Shown here one piece after another: positions 57,801-64,000 of a stretch of 64,000 bases of DNA. The DNA comes from Mytilus galloprovincialis. Its lineage: Eukaryota > Mollusca > Bivalvia > Mytilida > Mytilidae. Position 1 is the stretch's first letter; every line of letters begins with the position of its first letter. The notes under the pieces were generated by a model, which had not been told where the DNA came from, searched no databases, and saw only the letters and a program-made list of their open reading frames with translations. The DNA is taken from contig NC_134847.1 in the NCBI RefSeq assembly GCF_965363235.1, forward strand, positions 48,918,805 to 48,982,804, in the 5' to 3' direction. A program made the position numbers and the translations under genes.

Positions 57801-60800
57801 TGAAAACTTGGAGTTGAATGACATATTTTTTACTTATTCTAACTTTCTAAGATAAATGTTTAGAGTGATCACTTTTTTAGTTTACTGAGTATTTTTTTGT
57901 GGCCTAATTTGTTTATTTTCCGTCTTTGTTCTTGTAAGTGTTGCACTAGTGGTCAAATTATATTTTCTTGGTATCATCTTATTTTTTAAAAGGGATATAA
58001 ATCATGTCCTAAAATTTTCATTTGCACAAAATACGGACATGTCAACGTTTTTTTAATCTAATAATTAATTTCACATCTAAAACTTTTTGTTGAGTACTGT
58101 GTGTTTTCGTTCAAAACTACGGCTTTTAAAATGATATTGTTGGGTCAATTCAGGTTTCATTTTAATTAATTTGATATCAATAGAAGTAGAATTGTCACAT
58201 TTGTATTTGTTTATAATTCTGTTGTGAGGCGTTTTTACAATCTGTTGTTATATAGTTTTAAACGAGATGCCTTCCATATCCAACGCGTCAAAAACAAAAA
58301 CAGTCAACTGGTTTTAACGTCAGGCTGCACGAAACAATAGAATACTTTGATTTCTAACTGGAGTAATTCAGATAATTTCTCATGATTAGGTTTTAAGATA
58401 GCACAGACGTGCTTGTTAAATTCATGATAGACCGCACGAAGTAGTTCTTTCTTCTGACCTTTCTTGGAGTAAGGGAGATAACTTGCGTAACTAACGTAGA
58501 ACGTTATTAATCCCGTATTCCGCTAGGGGCGTGCAATTACGTACACTTCGCCTTAATACAAAATGTAATAATGTCATATCAGAAATTTATATTTCAATTG
58601 ATACATTTATAAACCAGTCACTTTAGTTTCAGGAAAACTACTCAAGCATTTTTGAATTATTGTCTGAAAAACAAAAAAAATCCCCCCTTCATGTTTATGA
58701 AAAAAATCCCATTAAACAGAAACTACAAATTTGAAATATTTAAAAGCTGAAAGGGAGCTTAAGTCAAAGGATATTTAATTACCGATGTTTCGTGAACAAT
58801 TTTGTTAAAGTGTCTTGAGTTATACCCCGACATGTTGGGGACAGACAACAATATACCATTATACATCCAATAAAAGGCCTATTAAAATTTGGTGCTTGCA
58901 TGTACCTACAGTTATCAATTTATCAATTTTAGTGAACCAACTTTCCATTAGATAAGGTACACATAGCATATATAAATATAATTTTGGAAGTCTTGTTCTA
59001 AATAAAGGGAGATAACACTGTCAATATACAAATATTTTGAATAGTTCTATGAGCCTGACACAAAAAATTAACTAGTTCATGTCTGGGGAATATCTAATTT
59101 TTTTAAATGTCTTTTTAAAACTTAACTATCTGTGAACATTAAATTTCAGTAGTAACACTGTCTTAATGATGAAAAAATTTCTGTATGATGCTGGTTCCAT
59201 ATCAAAGGTTATTTATTCCATTGTATGTGCGAGGGTAGGAAGGGACTTTCAAAATATTCCTTCAACCAAGATCCACTTTTAAGATAATATTGCAGAATGC
59301 TTATTAACGACTATCAACGATGACAAAAAAAAAGCATGGCACACTTTCAATTATTAAACTCACTTCCTACCCTCCCACATACATGTGACATACATTTTAA
59401 TGGAATAGCCCTTATTGTTGGTGGTTCCTGTTAGTTCTTATGTATTCCAAACATTTTAAATTGTCTGTTATGATTAAGACATAACAAACCTTATTTGTGG
59501 TTGCTCCTGTTGTATTGTACTAAATCCTCTCTCCATAGCCCTCAGGGTATAGCTGCTAAATCCAAAATCTTCTGCTTTAGGTGTTCTTGTTCTGTCTGGT
59601 TTTGTTTCCTGAGGGGGTGTTAATCTGGAAAAAATTGTTGTACATACACATCAAATATTTACAATTCATATTAAATACATTTTGTAAATGGAGATTTTTT
59701 AAAATATTAAAATCACAGATGTGTATCTTGAAGATCACAGACAAGGACAGACGCCAAATGATGAAAAATTTTCACTTAGGTCTGTGGGCCAGGTGAGCTA
59801 CAAATTACCCTGTGTACAAACAAAATGCAGTTGGAAAAGGTTTAAGTGCCAGGATCCACTAGATATATAAAAGTTAAATGCATTTTCATGGGCATTTTTT
59901 GTCTATTCTACTTCTATATTTATAAATTGGTGATAGTATAAATCGATGCAATAGAACTGTTTTGTAGAATGGTCATCTCAAAGATGTGGAACAAACTTGT
60001 TTTATTTTTACATCATCTGCAGGAACAAAAAAAAATTCTAATTGAAATCCCTTTTTTTTTGTCTTTAACTAAAAGTCAAGCTCTAAATTAAAACAATTTT
60101 TCCAAAAAATTTCGAATAAATAACAACAGAAACTATAAAACATGCTTTGTCCTTTCCATAGGAAACTAGGCAGTGCTATTACAGTATAACTGCATTACAT
60201 ACGGTTTTTGATTTTCTTTCATTTCATCATTTTCATCAATATTTTCCACCTGTTTTTCTGCCTTTGGTTCTACAAAAAAACAAACTATATTTATTGTTTT
60301 GTGTTGAACATGTTGAATAATTATCTGAATTTTCTTTAAATTAATGTTATCAGGACAATTAAATTATTTTTCCCACCTAGCTGTCTTCTACAAATTCATA
60401 ATTTTGATACATTTCAATACTGTCACATGACGTCACTTTGATTTCTTTTTTTAAATTAATTTCTGAAAATTAAAAAAGTAAGGATAGATTAAGAGATTTT
60501 ACTATTCAAACAGATTGTATTCTGTCAACTGTTTTCTTTGTAATGTTTACTATTTTTACAAGTGGTCCTATCAGTTGCACATATATCGAAATAAGTAAAA
60601 CATGTGGAAAAAAATTATTACTGAAAGTGAAAGTAGTGATTTGGACAAAATGAAAGTAGGGTAGAAATTAGCCTTTGTTATTTATTCAAGATTCAAATCC
60701 AACCACTGGCATGATAATAGGTCTCTAAAAAGAAAAGGTTGGATTGTCCTGGGACAAGCATATTTTATTAGAATAATAATGGTCTATAAGCAGTTTAATT

Positions 60801-62527
60801 TATTTCACTTTTGATGCGGTGCAAAGTTTTTAATTCAAAAAATGCATTGTAGGCAAGGGGAAGAATAATTGTGTTCTGAGGCCACCTGTGGAAAAAATAT
60901 AAACTCAAGAGTCGAAAGTCGGTATTATGAAAATAGTCTATTGGAACATATCCACTCCTTAACAGTTAACCAACTTGTGATGGTGACCATACATTTTTTT
61001 TGAAGAGATAATTTCAACTTTGCCACTATGAACTGAGCCTTAATTTCATTTAAAGAAAATAAATGTACCTTTTAAAGTGTAATCTTTGTAGCCATATTGA
61101 TTCATAAAAATTTCAATGTTATGAAGTTTATGATTTTGAATATCTAACAAAGAACGACAGCATTCCATCAATTCATTGAACTCCTTTCCTTCTAAATCTA
61201 ACGTTTGACATTTCTGTCTTCCTTCAATCTGAAATAAACATGATCATCTTAATACATATTTTTGAATTGTTTTACACAGCCTTAGTTAAAAAAATTATTA
61301 ACAGACTGTTGAGCAGGATCTACATACCCTTCCATAGCACCCTAGATTACACAGTTGTTTGGCTTAAGCTTTGTGTTGCTGATCAGCCTCAAGTTTTCTA
61401 TGTGAATTGTATACTGATTTATGTGAGCTGTTGTTTGTCTTTTGGTGATTTTTTGCCATGACAATGTCAGTTTTTCATTGACTTACAATGTATGAGTTGG
61501 GATATATTCATTTTATATACTGGGGATTCATTAATATTCGTTGGATACTAATTTTTGGTAGATTTTGTGGTACAGAAGAACCACAAATTTCATGAATTTA
61601 AATGCTCAACGAATTGTAAATTTTCTACAGGATGAGTGCAGATTTTGCCAAAACCATGAAATTAAATATCCACGAATATGTGCATGATGTAAGTTTTCCC
61701 CAAAACACGAAAATTGGTATCCATGAAAATAAATAAATCCACAGTACATGTATGTAACATCATGAACATCTGTGTTGTTTGGTTGTCTTTTTTCATTCAT
61801 TTTTAATTTGCTGTTGTTTGTTTTTTTTAAAGTTTACAAATGTACATGACGTAATCTATTTACAATTTTAGCAGGATGATTTAGAGTAAGACAAAAAAAC
61901 AGAATTTTACATCAACTCCTATCTATTGTTGAAGACTTTCAGTCGGGGGTATCACTTATATAATTCATTGTAACTTAAAAGCTTATTTTCTTGAAGATGT
62001 AAGTAATATTTACTTGTAATAGTAAATTAGTTACATTTTAAGTTTCTTTTCATGCTTTGAATTATCTCCCCTTAACCATCTCCAACAATTTACCTAGATA
62101 TATATATATATTTATGTACAAGTAATTTAATTCAACAACCCCCTCAACATGCTCAAGTTAATCAACTTCTTGTTTTGGTACATTGTAGGTCAAATAATGA
62201 TATTTTGACAACTTCATGCGTTATGTTTGTTTGTATAGTTGGACTGCTGTCCCACATCTTATTCTGACACTTTAAGTAGTCAGCTACATGTACATGTTGT
62301 ACATATATACTTTTGTCCAAAATTATAACAACTACAAATGTACATGTAAGTAATACCTTCATATCTTGGATTTCCTGTTTAAGACTGGTCAATTTCATTA
62401 CAGTTTTTCCAGATGATCTACTGGAAGTTTTTGTTTCTACCTCACTTTGAAGCTGACTGATTCCCTGTTCAATATTTTTACACACGGTTTTCAGTTTACT
62501 GAAAAATTTGGTATTACTGTCTGCCAT
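42883..62527 (-). CDS. SKA3: Spindle and kinetochore-associated protein 3 (seven coding exons, 421 aa)
   Basis: SKA3 is a subunit of the SKA complex, which couples kinetochores to spindle microtubules; CDK1 phosphorylation of its TP sites promotes NDC80 binding. Exons on - are 62527-62357, 61228-61069, 60269-60203, 59624-59490, 49431-49313, 48754-48369 and 43110-42883. Borders are GT/AG and the frame is continuous (1,266 nt with stop). Residues 1-110 are helical/coiled-coil and end FMNQYGYKDY, matching vertebrate YFQKYGYSPR. DFGFSSY (152-158) matches the conserved DFGLERY, and TDDFVSLTPSVFG (192-204) matches MDDFECVTPKLEHFG. The C-terminal part is disordered with nine TP and three SP sites. 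The C-terminus (KTPPAPKFLSSY) resembles the human ending. Human SKA3 has 412 aa. An acceptor at 62577-62576 implies a noncoding first exon. Intron 4 is about 10 kb and intron 6 about 5.3 kb, both repeat-filled. Similarity was judged from memory. Confidence 0.92.
43520..45790 (+). repeat. Bivalve-type tandem repeat in SKA3 intron 6
   Basis: Units of about 140-160 bp repeat phrases such as ACCACAAAAGGAAGGTT, GGAATTAGGGGCC, GCATTTTTCTTGGTTTTTGC and CAATAACTTTAGTATAAGTA (for example 45141, 45299 and 45461). The more diverged first part (43600-44700) is interrupted by a MITE at 43708. The short frames here follow the repeats and are not genes. Confidence 0.7.
43708..44282. mobile_element. 575-bp MITE inside the tandem repeat
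   Basis: Inverted ends AAGGAGTAGGTCC (43708) and GGACCTACTCCTT (ending 44282), with inner complementary blocks GAAAGTGGTCGCATCCGTGT / ACACGAATGCGGCCACTTTC near 43940 and 44030. The flanking repeat unit resumes after it. The open frame at 43879-44082 is only the arm-loop-arm of this element. Confidence 0.75.
45791..46534. mobile_element. 744-bp TIR element with CAAAT target duplication
   Basis: Inverted ends of about 42 bp: CAGTCAGGGATATAACTCTA (45791) and its near-exact complement ending 46534, continuing through TAGGGTTATTACAG and AAAATAAC. CAAAT flanks both sides (45786-45790 and 46535-46539). The empty site is visible in the neighbouring repeat copies as TGGTCCAAATCAGAGTCC (47066 and 47671). 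No transposase is encoded. Confidence 0.85.
46540..48240. repeat. Higher-order minisatellite, 35-bp monomers in ~600-bp units
   Basis: Three arrays (about 46560-46785, 47095-47390 and 47700-47960) of a 35-bp monomer (GCAATAGCAAGAAATCTTCA plus ATTGCACAGTATTGT), each followed by the same unique spacer of roughly 300 bp. The three higher-order copies differ in length by whole monomers (offsets 536, 605 and 570 bp). Each monomer carries the near-palindrome TTGCACAGTATTGTGCAA. Open frames on both strands here only reflect the 35-bp period. Confidence 0.92.
49448..49800 (-). repeat. Inverted copies of two dispersed repeats
   Basis: 49448-49680 is the reverse strand of the 38924-39992 insertion's end (ACAAGAGTGCACACACTGAA, CAAGGAACCATGAAAATGAG). 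49685-49795 is the reverse strand of the 36545-36650 block (GACCAGAAAACATAATG, GTGGGGCATAAA). It lies in SKA3 intron 4, next to exon 5. Confidence 0.6.
50305..51480 (+). repeat. ~490-bp tandem repeat in SKA3 intron 4
   Basis: Two full units and a partial third: GAAGATTTTTGTACAAGTTA at 50455, 50944 and (as TGTAAAAGTT) 51443. GGCAATAACTCCTTAAGGGG and TATCTCTATCTATAATAGTA recur likewise. The period is 489-499 bp. The array starts with GAGGCTCTCAAGAGCCTGTG, itself a short palindrome. This is a common bivalve repeat type as far as I recall. Confidence 0.8.
51481..52449. other. SKA3 intron 4 sequence, nothing recognised
   Basis: No gene, hairpin or repeat could be supported beyond short AT-rich runs. 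The short open frame at 51999-52211 has no supporting features. Confidence 0.4.
52450..52905 (+). repeat. Dispersed repeat of GC-richer sequence
   Basis: A block clearly richer in G+C than its surroundings, starting GATTGATTGATTGTTGGTTG and ending CACCCTTGGGGTAACACGG. It has no long frame and no visible inverted ends. Composition and the simple-repeat start suggest an inserted element, class unknown. Confidence 0.4.
53555..53760 (+). repeat. Dispersed mussel repeat copy
   Basis: AAGGAGATGTGGTATGACAT, TGAAGTCGATGTAAGGAATA, TTCGACATGAAAAATGCC and AACAGCCTTATTCATAA follow the same order as at 34540-34740, so the two are copies of one family. Confidence 0.6.
54000..54530 (+). repeat. Tail-family copy with an internal insertion
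   Basis: It follows the tail order: TTAGGGGAGAGTTTTGTGCC, CACCTGTCC, TTTCTTGTGTATAC, GGGGCCAGCAAAAGC, GACACATTCCCC, TTCTCAATTTTATTA. About 54200-54355 is foreign (GTTCCGGGCGGAAAG, GTTCGACCGGAACAAAG) and splits it. The tail end became the target of the element at 54531. Confidence 0.65.
54531..55681. mobile_element. MULE-like element with long TIRs and 9-bp target duplication
   Basis: The ends GACACTGGCTACGGTTACAT (54531) and the complement of GGCACTGGCTACGGTTACAT (ending 55681) open inverted repeats of about 190-200 bp. The left arm has an extra block (GAGATTAATAGTAATCTC). ATTTTATTA flanks both sides (54522-54530 and 55682-55690), a 9-bp duplication as made by Mutator-like transposases. No transposase is encoded. 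It is in SKA3 intron 4. Confidence 0.85.
54828..54942. mobile_element. Small MITE with G21/C12 tracts nested in the MULE-like element
   Basis: Inverted ends GGCAGATCCAG (54828) and CTGGATCCGCC (ending 54942), with a run of 21 G at 54838-54858 and 12 C at 54907-54918. The G and C tracts can pair to form a hairpin, and the G tract could form a quadruplex. It is a young insertion into the older element. Confidence 0.65.
55691..57063. other. SKA3 intron 4 sequence, nothing recognised
   Basis: The open frame at 55927-56178 (83 aa, lysine-rich) starts ATG but has no splice or promoter context and no domain I recognise. I treat it as chance. Confidence 0.4.
57066..57240. mobile_element. 175-bp MITE with TA flanks
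   Basis: GTCCAATAATACAAGACTTT (57066) pairs with the right end (AAATTCTTATATTATTGGAC, ending 57240). Inner blocks TTGGAGTTT and ATTCAACG are also inverted. TA flanks both sides (57064-57065 and 57241-57242), so it is Tc1/mariner-type. Confidence 0.8.
57243..59489. other. Rest of SKA3 intron 4, nothing recognised
   Basis: No gene or clear repeat was seen up to the exon 4 donor (GTTTGT on -, 59489-59484). Confidence 0.4.
61518..61745. mobile_element. TACTG-type MITE in SKA3 intron 1
   Basis: The left end TACTGGGGATTCATTAATAT is matched, with mismatches, by the right end AATAAATAAATCCACAGTA. Inner TTCG/CGAA blocks agree. TA flanks fit a TA target. Similar ends are seen at 38002 and 33702. Confidence 0.65.
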
Positions 62528-64000
62528 AACTTTTTATGTTCTTGACTTCCTTATACTATAACAAACATGTACAAGCTGAAATAAAAAACATTACTGCAAC
62601 TCATTATACTAATGGTGAAATTCAAGATTAACATCATCAGTCAGGGGACTTACTTAAATGAGTGATTTTCTAAATCACTGATTCAAGTAACATTATTTCC
62701 ATAAGGTTGGAAGTAAGAGTTGTCTTTCTTTAATAATCACCTATTTAAGTAGTACAAATTAATCACTAGAAGAAGTGATTTGATTTTATTGTAGCTTTAA
62801 ATATAGAATACATGTACTAATGATCCAGGGACTAATTATGATGCTAAAATTATCAGAACCAACATCTGTGTTGTCTAGGATGACCAGGTCATTTCAGGTG
62901 ATGATCACCTTGTACTGAATCTAGGATAATGACATAAAAATCACTTGTTTACAGGGCTCACACTACTTCAGAATTATAGGGAGAAGTGACTTCTCTTTTT
63001 GAAACTGATAGGGAGAAGTGGTGAGATTTGAAAAAGAAGTGCTCATTCGTGCAGTGCGCTACAATGTTTGGATTTTACAATAGTATAAAGGGCCATATGT
63101 AAATAATGTTCTTTTTATATTGTTCAATTCATATCTGAGTAAAAAAAATACAATTAAAGTAACATTTGAAATTAAAAGTTGTTTAAGTTTTACTAAGGTT
63201 CTTGTGAGAAACTTATTCCAACTAAATATCTAGCACTAAAAAAAAAAAAAAATATTTTAAAAAATGTAAAGAAATTATAATATATTTAATTAAAAATTAT
63301 CTTGTGTATGAAATTCAGTGTTTCTCATAAAAAATATAAAAGTTATTAAGCTGGGCCATAATATATTGAAATTAGTATAATAGTCTCAGAGTTAAGCAAC
63401 TTTAATCAATAGTTTGAAACAATCCATAAAAATATAGGGAATTATATACACCAATCAATTAGATGTAACCAAAAGTCTCTTAATGTGTGTGGAATGCGTA
63501 ATTTTTCCCTTTTGGATCAATATTCTTCTGTCAGCTGTTCTGTCCGTGCGTCCGTAGTAATTATTGTAAAAGTACGGATTTCGGTCATAGCTGGTTCGGT
63601 TCAGATCCGTAGTTTAGAAATCGGTCAATGGCGGACGAATGCAAGAAAATTTACAAAAATAAACGAGGTTTGAAAAGTTATTTGAAAAGGAACATGACGT
63701 TTTTAATGCAATAAATAGATTAAACATTTACTGGAGGCAACTTTTATCACGTTTAAATGAAGTAACAAACTTATTTTGCCGCCGAAATTTAGGTTGATGT
63801 ACGTTTTCGAGTAACAAGCACCGGAACTTGCGAAAATGCATGAAGTGATAAAAAGTTGTATTTTTATCAAATAACCTGCTACACACTGCGAAGAGAATGC
63901 TTCAACCTCTTTTCTAAAGATAATGAATCGTTTATGTCTGAATTTCTTTAATTATCAATAAAAAATTGATGTTTCATCAACTTGGTAAAAATTGAAAATG
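62528..64000. other. Upstream flank of SKA3
   Basis: On - there is an acceptor at 62577-62576, so a noncoding SKA3 exon and promoter should lie here or beyond; none could be fixed. 62960-63050 holds a short internally repeated block (TAGGGAGAAGTGACTTCTC, TAGGGAGAAGTGGTGAG). The frame at 63485-63673 has no supporting features. Confidence 0.4.

Overview
The window looks like nuclear DNA of a marine mussel (Mytilus-type bivalve). It is AT-rich, its genes have many short exons in long introns, it carries two big defensin genes (a family typical of bivalves and a few other invertebrates), and it is crowded with short inverted-repeat transposons and dispersed repeats of the kind abundant in mussel genomes. 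Species assignment is inference; no search was run.

Region 1 (1-22.1 kb) is an immune-type cluster. Two big defensin genes on + (coding 452-2144 and 14083-15908) alternate with two 7-transmembrane receptor genes on - that resemble methuselah/secretin-like GPCRs (7977-9319 and 20678-22024). The order defensin > receptor < defensin > receptor < indicates an old tandem duplication of a two-gene block of about 13 kb. The second receptor has a one-base frame change in its ectodomain. A Penelope-like reverse transcriptase (4178-5485) with its 3' tail sits inside the first block, and related tail fragments and decayed hammerhead-like copies are scattered through the window.

Region 2 (22.1-31.2 kb) holds no recognised coding gene. 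It has a 1,075-bp inverted-repeat transposon full of GTAGGAAT motifs, a near-identical 1,157-bp tandem duplication, and two TTAA-type elements that abut and share one TTAA.

Region 3 (31.2-63 kb) holds two conserved housekeeping genes arranged tail to tail. GDP-L-fucose synthase (GFUS/TSTA3) runs on + with eight coding exons, 31264-41455, giving 318 aa. SKA3, a subunit of the kinetochore SKA complex, runs on - with seven coding exons, 62527-42883, giving 421 aa. Their predicted poly(A) signals lie about 160 bp apart. All exon joins keep frame with GT/AG borders. Their introns are packed with MITEs, a Harbinger-like element, a MULE-like element with a 9-bp target duplication, and a higher-order 35-bp minisatellite.

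Region 4 (62.5-64 kb) is the upstream flank of SKA3, with no further gene recognised.

GFUS (nucleotide sugar synthesis) and SKA3 (mitosis) are not functionally linked. The defensin and receptor genes may be linked by shared immune expression, but the sequence alone does not show it.
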